Assembly (NCBI GenBank): GCA_020152595.1
Contig: JAIGNY010003036.1
Coordinates: forward strand, 65,001 to 129,000
DNA length: 64,000 nt
From: Chiridota heheva
Lineage: Eukaryota > Echinodermata > Holothuroidea > Apodida > Chiridotidae
Reading direction: 5' to 3'
Every line of letters starts with the position of its first letter. Positions within the stretch are counted from its first letter, which is position 1. Below the pieces are notes generated by a model. The model ran no database searches and was not told where the DNA came from. It saw only the letters and a list, made by a program, of their open reading frames with translations. Below are positions 1-10,902 of the stretch, in pieces. Position numbers and translations under genes: made by a program.

Positions 1-3000
1 AAATATACACTTTCTGAAATATGAGTGATGCAGGGTATTTTAATTGTGTACAATTAATCTATCAAAAAGTCCTACTTGTCTGTGTTGCCTATTAATTTTG
101 TTAGGCTAAATAAAGTTTCAACATTTTACCAATAAGAATAGTACGGATGGCTTGTAACACTAGGCTTGATGTAGACTACGTCCCAAGACATTTTCCAACT
201 TCTTTACTTCGAAAACAATTACTGCGTAGAATTTATTTTTCTTTCAAAACAACATAGGCCTATACACTTCATACAAATTTATGAGAAACAGTTTCATGCA
301 TACCGAGGTCTTATTGCAAAATATCAGGCAAAATCAATTAGGGGGTCTTACTCTGGCTGAAAATATACTGACATTTAACTTTTGCGATACTGATACTGTT
401 TGGCAAAAATATTGGCCTGAAATAACTCCACTTACAAGATTTTGTTTAAAATTTAATCAAACACTTCACACAGTCAAAAATGCAATCAACAGTTATATTT
501 ATTGGAAACTATGCATTTAAACTTTAGAAATTTACCTGGTGACTTCAGGTCACCTTGCCTTTGTTTTAAGTCACCACTGTTACAGTGTAAGGCCTTACTT
601 TTGCATGTTATGAACTTGTCAATTGTGTGACTCGCACACTTCCGGATAAGGTGAGTATTGCACCAAGGAGGGTGGTCACTTAGTAAGTTGACTTCAGTGA
701 CTGACATTTCTTGTGCAATTAACTTGCCCAAAATCACTCACCTTTGTACAAAGTCAATGGGTTTGAAGTTAATTGATTCACCCCAGAGTCACTGACAATT
801 TGGTACAATGACACATATGTGAGTCACTGTTTTCTATGTCAATGACACTCCTTTGACTGAAGTGCATTATTTCAATGTAAGCAGGTGGTAAGTGATAAAA
901 TATGCATGTTTAAATTGGAAGTTCTTCATTGTCCTTTCAAAATATAAACAAAATTATTGACATCCATTGTCAATTGAAAACAGTTGAATAATTTTTTTTT
1001 AAATAATAAAAATACTCAATTAATGATGTTGTTAATTCATTTTTGGAATATTGACACTACCCCTTAAACCCAGGAAACACTACCCCATTAACCAATGATA
1101 TGCTACCACTTTAACCTGTGGTACCTTACCCCTTTAAACTATGAACCCTATCATTCAATATTATGGCACCTCCTTAACTAATTTCCCCTACTCTTTGAAC
1201 TTAGATATTTTAATTCATGACCTGTCTCTTTAACATTTTCCAGTGATTGGAACTCAAAACCCTATCCCTTAACATGAAGAATGCATTTCACCATACTGTC
1301 AGTGCCAAGTTTAGGTCACCACTTTGTGGGAGATTATCTGCCTTAACTTCGCCACCCCTATTACAGACTATACAAAAAGATATTTGGCATCATAGCAATG
1401 TTTTTTTGATAAAAGAAAACTTGAATTGACAATGTGGAAGGGCATCCTCTAATTTTTTTTGTAATTATGACATAAACAACATGAGTTAAACTGAGTTGGC
1501 TGAATCAAATTTTGCAGTCTGTAAGGTACGTGATAGAATTAGAATCGCGTCATCTACTCACGCGTATGAAGTCACCTTTTGGTAGGTTACATGTCACCCG
1601 GTCCAAATTTGCTTCCTATTATGATAATCATTACTAGAGTAAAGGCATATGCAAAAAAAAAAAAATCGATCAAATCAGATGGGTGCAGACTCAAAGGCAG
1701 TGGTGACCTAAAGATTGATAATACATTATTTATACTGTACAGTAGTCACAAAAGAGCATGGAAATTAACACAGATGCCCTTAACTTTTGCCTAATGTAAC
1801 CATACAGACATTAAGCTGAAAAATGTTTTTTAACTTATGTTTTTGTAGATTTTCCAAATTTGTGAAAAATGGTCAATTTTCTGGAAGAAATTCAGTGTCT
1901 TGTGCACAGGACAATAGCGTTGCTACTAATGTTGCAAATGCATGCGTACAACTTAAAAAAGGGACCGCAAAAATGAGCGCAGATACAAAAAAAACCCACA
2001 ATGTTTGTTACAAGACGTGATAATTGTGTTGTTGCACACTAATATAATTATTCAAATCGGACTACCTCAATGCCCTGCTTATTTTGTTATTACTGATACA
2101 TATACATTTTTGTCGAGATGATGCAAAAAATGTGTGGAAACTTTATTTTTGAACACAAAATGTGTGGAAACTTTATTTTTGAACAAAAAATGTGTATCCT
2201 TTTAGGAAAGCAATTGAGTTATTACGATATTTACAAGGTGTAAACCAAATTCCAGTTTCCGTTTGCTGATTTTCAGGTTAAAATATGAAAGTTTCGTACC
2301 GAAAATCAATTTGCCCAATATTTCTGGGCAACTTTTTTTGAAAACACATGTGAAGCCCATTGACCTTACTTCTTTGTGTAAACTTTTTATGTATGTAATC
2401 ATTTATACTCTCAATCAGAGATTCAGAGCGAATGATTTGGGAATATAAAAAATTTGTACTAACTGACATTATGATATCAATGTTGTGACTTGTCAGAATT
2501 TTGGTTAGGCCTAAGTGTTTATTTCAACATCTAAAAACTCAAAAGCTTTTCATTTCAAATTATTCTTTCTAAAAACACAAAAAGCTTTCCATTTGAAATT
2601 TTTCTGTATTCATTATGATGTCATAATGACGTGTGTAAATCTGAATTATGATAGCCTAACCATGATGCAGATGCAGAACAATATACGCTGACATTCAGCC
2701 CATATGTTTGTCTTCTGCATCACACCTTCTCCCCCACCCAGCCTTTGGGAAAAGTGGCGCTCACCGCCCTTCAGAGGGGACGTTAAGCCGTCGGTCCCGA
2801 AGGCAAGGTTCTTTACCCCCTGCCTAGTTCTCAGATCACTTCTCGAAAAAAGTTGGAAACCCTGTGTTCATCCACTTCCAATTCGAATTTAGAAACTGGC
2901 ATTGCCAGCTTGGCGTGTAGACCTAATATGAGGTTGTTACTGAGTTCCCAATCGCGGAAGGATCATTACAAACAGTGCCAGTGTAAAATCGGTCACATTG

Positions 3001-3240
3001 AGAAGTTGAGAGGCCAAAATCTCTACATTCGCTTAAGTGTTTATGCATAAAATTGTAAATTTGGTGGCAATATTGTGGAAAAGATAATTTTTTAAAGTTT
3101 AAAATAACATGTATCAAGTGTACGTAGGTTATTGCATTGTGTTTACTTGTGCATAAATTGTTGCAGATTTTCACCAAGGAAAGGAGTCTTGGATGTTAAA
3201 CTGCCCGGATGACCGAATAGCAGTGCAAACTTGACCATTA
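1..3240. other. Non-coding 5' flank of RPL28
   Basis: No coding exon is recognised on either strand. The short open frames have no family resemblance and no splice context. The 5' untranslated exon and promoter of RPL28 should lie here or in the following element, because the start-codon exon has its own acceptor, but I cannot place them. Around 1040-1230 the sequence is a loose series of phrases built on 'ctaccccttaaac', probably decayed simple repeat. Around 2740-2830 there is a GC-richer patch containing 'gacgttaagccgtcggtccc', which looks like part of a dispersed element. Confidence 0.6.
2131..2190. repeat. 30-bp tandem duplication
   Basis: The segment 2131-2160 is repeated at 2161-2190, each starting 'tgtgtggaaactttattttt'. 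The copies differ by about one base, so the duplication is recent. No function is apparent. Confidence 0.85.
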
Positions 3241-3840
3241 AATGATTAGTTCAGGGGTCAAGCATGTCTATCTTATATGAAAGGGGACTTCAAAAGAAAC
3301 AAAAGTAAAGAAAGCATTTAAAAATTTATTCGTGAAGAAGATATTCACGTTTAAAGTTTGGTATCATTTCTGTAGAAACAACTGAAATCAGACTAGTTGT
3401 GATGTCACAGCCTCAGATTCCTCAAAATCTGTATGTATTTTAAAGAAGGTTTATTGAATTTTTTTACTATTTAAATTATTTTTCTTCAAACTTTTCTGGG
3501 GTGGTATATCATAAGTACTTTTCCTAGATTGACTTTTACTACTTTTTTGACATATCCCATGGTTTTTAAGCCACAAAATTGCAGGACAAAATATGATAGA
3601 ATACATAAAGACTGAGGAATATCACAACTAGTCTGATATCTTTTGAAGTCTGATATCTTTTGAAGTCTGATGTCTTTTGATATCACAACTAGTCTGATTT
3701 GTCATTTTTTACATAAATGATACCAAACTTTAAACTTAAATATCTCCTTAACGAAATACAATTTTTGAATGCTTTCTTCACCATTTTGTTTCTTTTGAAG
3801 TCCCCTTTCTTATAAGTGCTTGATTACTGAACCAATTCTT
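3241..3840. mobile_element. Foldback MITE with ~200-bp inverted arms, TA-flanked (copy 1)
   Basis: The left arm (about 3241-3430) is the reverse complement of the right arm (about 3600-3840). Both read through phrases such as 'ccaaactttaaac', 'gatgtcacagcctcag' and 'aagtcccctttc'. The ends are AATGATTAG and CCAATTCTT, with TA on both sides (3239-3240 and 3841-3842). That fits a non-autonomous Tc1/mariner-type element. The middle carries a 23-bp phrase repeated near 3636-3683. A second copy, with its core inverted, lies at 33575-34136. This copy ends about 165 bases upstream of the RPL28 start codon, so it sits in the RPL28 promoter or 5' untranslated intron. Confidence 0.85.
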
Positions 3841-4004
3841 TAATTAGCCAACACTTGACGACAGTTGATTGTGACAGATATCATTACATTATCTTTATTT
3901 TCTACCATTCATTTATGAATGGATTTCAAAGTCAACTGATTTAAAGAATGTGTTCTCCAAACGATTCCGGTCAAAGTCCTTATATTTTGTTTATTGCAGT
4001 TACA

Positions 4005-7000
4005 ATGGCCTCCCCCGACGTTCAGTGGATGGTTATCCGCAACAGTAACTGCTTTTTGAAGAAGGGAAAACCATCAAGTTGACCACAGTGAGTTTGTAGA
4101 TTGCATGCAGTTGCAGGGTGCTTCTTACTCTACTTTATGTAGCTTAAACTTAAAAGATAACAGCTCATGGCCACATGGCGCTCAACAAATCAAGACTATT
4201 GGATAGGTTTAATGACTGCTGCACCATGATGGTTGAGAATAGTCCTAGGGACTTAAAACATTTTCAGTTTGTGAGAAGAATGACGATGGCACAAAATGGT
4301 TCAGCAATTTTAGGCCTTTGCCAAGGGGTATACAAATCAATGTATTATTATTTTTGATTACATTCATATTTGATGTGGTTTGGTTGTCTGTTCCACAATC
4401 ATTTTCATTTAATTTGTATTTTGTTGCCAGACTTGGAATTGTACATGGACTAGTGATATAAAGAGGCAATGTGATGTGTTGCTAAATTGTTGAAAATTTA
4501 GTAGACATGAGAAAGTGGAAAAATATTCCATCAAAGTTAATATGGTCTGCTTCACATGTTTAAGTATAATTAATTTGTTAAGAAAATATGCTTTTCCAGA
4601 AATTACTGTTACTAAATATTTGGTGCCTACAAATTAATTTTTTTCTTGGTCGTTATTCTTGTTACAGGAGCCCAATAATTTGAAGAACAAGCATTCTAGA
4701 CGCTACAATGGACTGATCCACAAGAGGGTATGTATTTGGTTTGCTTTATGTTTAGTCTTTTGAAGGGCTGTAAATCTCAGGAAGGAAGGGGGCGGGGGCT
4801 TAATCTTTCACTGGGAGTTACAAAGTAACATGAAGATATTTTGTTTTATTGTATAATGCTGCATTTTATGCCCCATTTACATGGTTGTAAATTACAGCCC
4901 TGGAATCAGACTTGAAGGGGCAGCTCCACCTTGCATTCCTCAGTCTTTGTGTATTTTATAGACTTTCCAGAAAATTTGTGACTGACAGTTCAACCATTGC
5001 ATATGCAAACCACAAGAGTAGTCAAGAAATTGTTATGTACTGTACAATTTAAAGGAAATTAAAATCAAATTTCTTTCATAGCACACAAAGCAAAAATAAA
5101 ACATGGTAACACCTGTAGGAATGTAAAGGTGTGGTTTTTGTCACTTCTTGAACAGTAGACTCTACACCAGTTGTTTTCATGACATTTCTCTAAAAAAATC
5201 ATGTCCATTTATTGCCCACTCATGAAAGACCACATAACAATTCTTTCCACAGACTGTAGGAGTTGAAGCTGCTGCTGACGGCAAGGGTGTGGTCCTTATC
5301 ACCAGGAAAGGCAAAGGCGCCAGGAACAAGCCTGCCAAGATGTTCAACCGCGTGGAGCTCAAGAAAGATTGGAGAGGTAACCTCAACTCCATCCGCAATG
5401 TCCTCAAGAGTGGATACAGGAAGGACCTCACTAATGTAAGACACTTTAAAGTTTTGTCACAATTTTTTTTTTTCTTTTTTTTCTAGAAGTATTTGAAAGA
5501 ATTTGATTGGGGAATATGGTTTCATTTCCTTCAACGGTAAAGAAATCTGGTTGTATTCTTTGGTTAAGTTCTGACAGTCAGCCCCTAGCTTGATCTAGGA
5601 AGGAACAGGGTGGTCAGTGACCAAAAAGGGCATTTACAAGGTGGCAATGGCATGGAATCATGAACACTTCAGTTGTAAATAAAAAGAGAAATTAATATTG
5701 TCTCCTCATCTTGTTATATTCAGGAAGTGGAAACAGCATGAAAGTAGACCCCTAGCTTGATTTGAATAGGGGCAGAGTGCTAGATTTGTTGAGGGGCACA
5801 TCTTTTCGGCATGGGGTCCAAGGGTCTGCTAAAGCCTTAAGCCCCTGGTGAAGCTCTGGGATTAGCTATAATCGTACCTCAGAATGAAACTATTGAATGG
5901 TTAAGGACCATGCATAAGCCAACATGACAATTTTTACTATGCTATCATTCTGTGTTCTGTATCCATGTAACGGTATTTCACTTATGAGGCCAAGATTATT
6001 AAGTTTTACCTCTAAAACGTGTGTCATTTTTCTGAGAAGCGGGTCGGGCTGCCTCTGAAACAGCAAGCTAGGACACTGGCAATTACAACATGCTTAATAT
6101 TGTTGGGTTCATTCTCCATTCCCAATCAAATCTAACTCAGAACTCATCCTAGGCCCACTAAGTTTTACCAGAAAGAATCTCTTTCTCACTTTTAATTTCT
6201 ATTTCTCATTTGCATTATATAAATTCATGGTTACAGTATCTAGTGTACCTTCTGACTGATTTCAACCAAAGTCATACCTTTTTTTTCAGGCTAAGCATTC
6301 ATTGTTCCAGTTCATTTCAGATTTGATTCACATTCCATGCCAAAAAGCAGTTGTATTGTTTTTTTTAAATACCAGAACCACTTGATTTGATTTTCTTGAG
6401 TCCAGAATTGATTTTATTGCAGAGCATTATTCATTCAGTGCATTCCATTGGAAAGTTTCAACAAAGTCCTAACAAATGTCAAGCTAAACCATCCCCACCA
6501 CCCCATTTAGGTTCTTCCCTTGAACCAATGTCTCAAATTTTATTCACTGCTCTCTTAAGCAGCAACAAAACCACACGCCAAATTGAATCAAAATCCAACT
6601 CACGAGTCCCCACCCTCCATTTATGCTCTTTCCCTGTTCCAATGTGTCCAATGAACTCAAAAATACTTTTGTGTGATCAACTTAAATTATGAATGATGTA
6701 CATTCATGTATAGTGGCACAGGGGTAGAGGAATAAGTGAGCATGATTTTTTTTTTTAATCGAAAGGGTGGGTATGCATACTAATTAGTATGCATACTAAT
6801 CTTTTAATTTGTCAGAATTTTCAGCACCACTTCAAAGAATTGACAGACCTTTAAAAAAGCAAAGGATTTACAAAACAAAATCCCAAGTTCACCCTGTAAT
6901 ACATCACACATTTGCATTGAAAATTGCAGATTGATGCCTGAGATTTCAAAATGCTGTAAAATGGTTGATTTTTAAACGATTTTGATTAAGCACTATTTTC

Positions 7001-7205
7001 ATGGTTTGTAATAGGCAGATTATAAAGCAATTCAGCTCTTGTCTTGGCATGTCCATATACGAAGTGGGATGTAAAACATTCTTGATACAAGTATTTTTCT
7101 TTCGCTTTTCAGGCTGCTTTGAGGCGAGCAAGTGCCATCCTCAAGTCCCAGAAGAGGTCAGGGGTGGTGAAGAAGAGGCGTGCCCCCAGACCAAAGAGCT
7201 CATAA
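4005..7205 (+). CDS. RPL28: Ribosomal protein eL28 (RPL28), four coding exons, 1-nt frameshift in the first
   Basis: eL28 is a protein of the large subunit of the cytosolic ribosome. Coding exons are 4005-4087, 4668-4727, 5253-5435 and 7113-7205, all with AG/GT borders. They encode the family landmarks in order: QWMVIRN, EPNNL, YNGLIHK, VGVEAAADGKG, YRKDLT and RRASAILKSQK, then a basic tail ending in SS and TAA. The expected length is about 139 residues (human about 137, from memory). An untranslated 5' exon is implied by the acceptor at 3998-3999, six bases before ATG. The first coding exon is 83 nt where 84 are needed. Read literally it stops at TGA 4080-4082, before the donor. One base is missing within about 4053-4070, most likely in the GGGAAAA run. 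Exon 3, 61 codons, is intact. No canonical AATAAA follows; CATAAAA near 7236 and a GT-rich stretch at 7263-7290 may mark the 3' end. Introns and conservation argue against a processed pseudogene. Confidence 0.93.
5436..7112. other. RPL28 intron 3 with dispersed repeats
   Basis: This 1.7-kb intron holds no exon or snoRNA I can support. At about 5746-5960 is a partial copy of the inverted-repeat element at 17677-18118, starting 'agacccctagcttgattt'. At about 6430-6800 is a dispersed repeat that reappears inverted at about 9440-9920. It ends in the palindromic phrase 'tatgcatactaattagtatg' (from 6773). RPL28 intron 1 (4088-4667) and intron 2 (4728-5252) show no recognisable element. Confidence 0.6.
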
Positions 7206-8129
7206 AGCTTGCATGAAGATGTAATTATGGCTGTTCATAAAATAGATTGATCACAAATCAAACCCTTTGTCTGTTGTTTTGTCTCTACTTATTTCAGTCA
7301 CTGTTATGTAAATCAATGCACTTGCTGGTTGATCCTTACAATGGGATCCAGGGAAATGCCAGTTGGGTCAAAGACTTGTATCCAAAGTTATGTTTGGGTT
7401 ATTTGCAAAGAAAAACAAATTTGCGGTGAGAATATTTATCCTAGGAATCAGGTGAAGCAAGAACTTTGTGAAAGTTTTGTTTGTTTATGGTTGATGTTGA
7501 TGTCCAAGAATTTCGAAATTTGTTTAAATTCTGTGTTAGTGTATTTTTTTCTGGGTGACAAAAGAAAAGGTAACTGGCAAAAAAGCAATCAATATTTGCC
7601 TGTCCTCTGCTTATATAAACAAAATTCATTCTCCATGCCATTCCTTCCCTTAGAGCCAGAAATTTCTTCCAAATATCACATAATGTATAGTCCTAATAAT
7701 GTGGAGGGGTCCCCCTTCAGTGGCGGTGCCAGAATTTGGTCACGGGGGTGGAGGGGCAGTTTTGTCTCATGGGGAGGGGGGGAAAGGCCTATAAATTGGA
7801 CAAAATATGTCACCTTACAAAAATTTTCCCTCCAAAGTGTCACCATTGGTCCCCTTTCTGTTATGCTATCATCGAACTATAATCTTGGTGGGTTTTTTTT
7901 TTTACTGTGGACCCCGTTCCTTAGATCCTCCACTAATTAATGTGGCTTACTCCTCCAAACAAATGTCAAGAATTATTTCAACAAGTCATTAATAGCAAGG
8001 AACTGTTATGTCTACAACATTGCAGAAAAATACAACTTTGAAGAGACCCTCTTCTATCAAAATTGATTTATACAATATTTCAAAACTTCCGAAGTGAATA
8101 TGACTTGTCATTAACACCAGATTCAAAGA

Positions 8130-8645
8130 AGAAAGGGGCCAGGGAAAAATCACATTTGCCTACTGAAAGTTGGGGGTGGGGAGGCCAAAATAAGAAAATT
8201 ACACCAAGATACAAAAAGATTATTATACAAAATATGCAAAAAAGTTTGTGAAAGGGAGACTAGATCTCCCAGCATATAAAATGAAAATTTGAACAGCAAA
8301 GGGGCTGGAAAAATCACATTTGCCTACTGAAAGTTGGGGGGTGGGGGGAAGCCAAAATAAGAAAATTACACCAAGATACAAAAAGATTACCATACAAAAT
8401 ATGCAGAAAAGTTTGTGAAAGGGAGACTAGATCTCCCAGCATATCAAATGAAAATTTAAACAGCAAAGGGGCTGGAAAAATCACATTTGCCTACTGAAAG
8501 TTGGGGGGTGGGGGGAGGCCAAAATAAGAAAATTACATTAAGATACAAAAAAGATTTCCATACAAAATATGCAGAAAAGTTTGTGAAAGGGAGACTAGAT
8601 CCCCCAGCATATAGAATGAAAATTTGAACAGCAAAGGGGCTGCCT
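8130..8645. repeat. ~167-bp tandem repeat, three copies
   Basis: The phrase 'aaaaatcacatttgcctact' recurs near 8145, 8309 and 8478, giving a period of about 165-168 bp. Each unit continues through a G-rich stretch ('gttggggg'), 'ccaaaataagaaaattaca' and 'gaaagggagactagat'. The units differ by a few substitutions and G-run length changes. Confidence 0.85.
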
Positions 8646-9289
8646 ATTTCTGCTTCAATTATTTTCCATGATAAGAAATCAAGTTTGCACCACGAGGAGC
8701 TCTCATTAAAAAGTCCAGAAAATCTATTGTTTGGATTAATTTCCTTTCAGGGCAAGAACGATTTTTGTTCAGGGCATGAACGATTTTTGTTCAGCGCATT
8801 CTATTGGAAAGTTTTACAGATCTCGCTCAAAACATCCTATTTCTGTATTTCCCGTTCCAATATGTCACAAAATTGAATCACTGCTTTACAGTAACACTAG
8901 AAATGTGAAGTTGGTAAGTCTCACCTGGCATATAGTTTTGATTGTCTCATTTAACAATTGGTAACAATGCATGTTTTTACAAGTAAGATAGATAAGAAAA
9001 AAGTGTTTTATGGCCATGGTTGGCAATTGTAAGTAGCAACCCAAGTAAGTAATTAATATAAACACCTTTATTTTACCTTTGTATGATCTGACCACATCCT
9101 CAATACTTTAAGAGATATATAAACAAGTATTTAAATTGGTATGCTAATTTAAATCAACACAGAACTCTTAATGCTTATTCATAAAGTCCAATGGTTTCCT
9201 TTACTGCAGCTGTAAGAGTTTGTGAGTGTACATGTACAGAAATCCCAACTTAGTAATGAGCAGAGGTCTAACATTCTGCATGGAATCTA

Positions 9290-10290
9290 TTATGCAAATA
9301 ACCTGCTTAATATGCACACATCACCTTGCCATCCAGTGTAAACAATTGTCAACATATATCATTTGTGTAAATACCACACCCATCCTAATTTAAGAAATAT
9401 CAAAGAAACATTCCAATGTTATGCAAATAGTCTAATTAGTATGCATACCCCCTCCTATTCTTCCATTAAAAAAATCGTGTTCATTTATTCCTCTACCCTT
9501 GTGCCACTTTACATTAATGTACATCATAATTGAAGTTGATTGTCATTGGAACAGGGAAAGGGCATAAATTGAGGGTGGAGGACTCATAAATTGGTCGCCA
9601 GTGCACCACAAGTGGTTATCAAATGCCGTGGACATTGACTTGGTTGTCGATGTTATGTCTGTCCGTACGTCGTACCTGTGTTCTCGTCCGGGTCGTATTA
9701 AGCGTTTCGTGATAGCATTTGTACTATCATAACCAAATACGCAGGCGACGACCCCGTCATTGTAATTGTGTGTTCAACTCTCTCTCTCATAAATTGGATT
9801 TTGATTCAATTTGGTGTGTGGTTTTGTTGCTGATTAAGGAAACAGTGATTAAAATTTGAGACATTGGAACAAGGGGAGAACATAAATGGAGTGGTGGGGA
9901 TGGTTTAGGTTGACATTTGGTATGCAAATGATCTAATTGTTATGCACACTACATTAAATGTGAACAATGCTCTTCACATAAATGATGCTCATCTGAACAG
10001 TACCAATGTCCTGTACCCCTTTGCCAAGTTACATGAATATACACCATTCATAACTAAGTTATGATCTCGGTTAAACATTTTGCAGAAAAGTCTATAATGA
10101 AAATAACCTCATTTATATGCACACTACACCTCTCCATTAAGTATGGACAATACTCTTCACATATATGATCATTTGTGTAAACAAAATCACCACACCCACT
10201 TTAATTTAAGAAATATATAGATACAAATATTTTCATTGTTATGCAAATAAGCTCAATAGTATGCATACACAACCACCCCTCCCCCAATCT
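9290..10290. repeat. Diverged modules with ATGCAAAT octamers
   Basis: Two related segments at about 9290-9460 and 10090-10290 share, in order: 'aataacct', 'tatgcacac', 'catttgtgtaaa', 'ccacaccca', 'taatttaagaaatat', 'gttatgcaaata' and 'agtatgcata'. A partial third copy lies near 9915-9990. Each carries the ATGCAAA octamer core. A nested inverted repeat copy (9440-9920) and a SINE (9595-9787) interrupt the series. Confidence 0.7.
9595..9787 (+). mobile_element. SINE, headless copy with CATAAATTGG target duplication
   Basis: The body starts 'tcgccagtgcaccac' and ends in a CT-rich tail 'caactctctctctc'. It matches the body of the full SINE at 22772-23048 (minus strand) and the copy at 56797-56989 (minus strand). 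CATAAATTGG flanks it at 9585-9594 and 9788-9797, showing retrotransposition. The tRNA-like head found in the 22772-23048 copy is absent. The insertion splits an older dispersed repeat, so it is younger than that repeat. Confidence 0.88.
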
Positions 10291-10774
10291 TGTTCAATTG
10301 AACTGTACCAATGTCCTTAGTGCCAAGTTACATGACCTGCTTCACAGGGTACAAATACAGGCAAAAACATAACCTCTGTCCAACTTTGTTGATATTCTTT
10401 ACATATTTTACATATATCAAAACATTTCTTACCACAATGCCTCAAAAGCTCATTTGGAGCAATGAAAAATCGGTGCTGCATAGAAGCTTTCAGAATAGGT
10501 ATAGTTAGTTTTATTTTTTAATGGACCTTTGATTTTTTTAAATTTGTCAAAGTAGCTTTCTATTTCACTGTCCCGAAGCTAAATGTAACTTAATTAGTAA
10601 TAAATTAAGAATATATCCACAAAATCTGGACCCTTTGGCATATTTTCTGGAACTTTTTTGGGAGGCATGCACCCCCCCCCCCCTCCTCTTTCTTTCATAT
10701 CATCCATATAGTCAACAAATGTCCTTTTCTTTACAAGTACTTTTGTGAACACCAAAATTTAAATTTAAATATTC

Positions 10775-10780
10775 TTTATT
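10775..10780 (-). terminator. Candidate TRUB2 polyadenylation signal
   Basis: TTTATT on the plus strand reads AATAAA on the minus strand, about 123 nt beyond the TRUB2 stop codon. It is the nearest plausible canonical signal I noticed. Confidence 0.5.
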
Positions 10781-10902
10781 TTGATTGGAATTTCAGTTCC
10801 TTGCATGATTTTCAGTCATCAGTAAAAAACTAATGCATCCTAATATTCATCCCTTTCAGTAAATTTGTAAAGAATGGCACATCATCTCAAAAGCCTCAAA
10901 AA

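Larger units (their letters stand above)
7206..10774. other. Intergenic region between convergent RPL28 and TRUB2
   Basis: RPL28 and TRUB2 point at each other across this interval. I see no exon. The 203-residue open frame at 7329-7940 has low-complexity, uneven composition and no family match. The region contains the 167-bp tandem repeat, an inverted copy of the intron-3 repeat, a SINE and the octamer modules, listed separately. A long C run lies near 10671-10685. Confidence 0.6.

Noticed and set aside
5436..7112. Intronic snoRNA in RPL28
   Set aside because: No paired C/D or H/ACA boxes at credible spacing could be found by eye.
7329..7940. 203-residue open frame downstream of RPL28
   Set aside because: No family resemblance, composition follows local repeats and poly-T/G runs, and no splice or start context.
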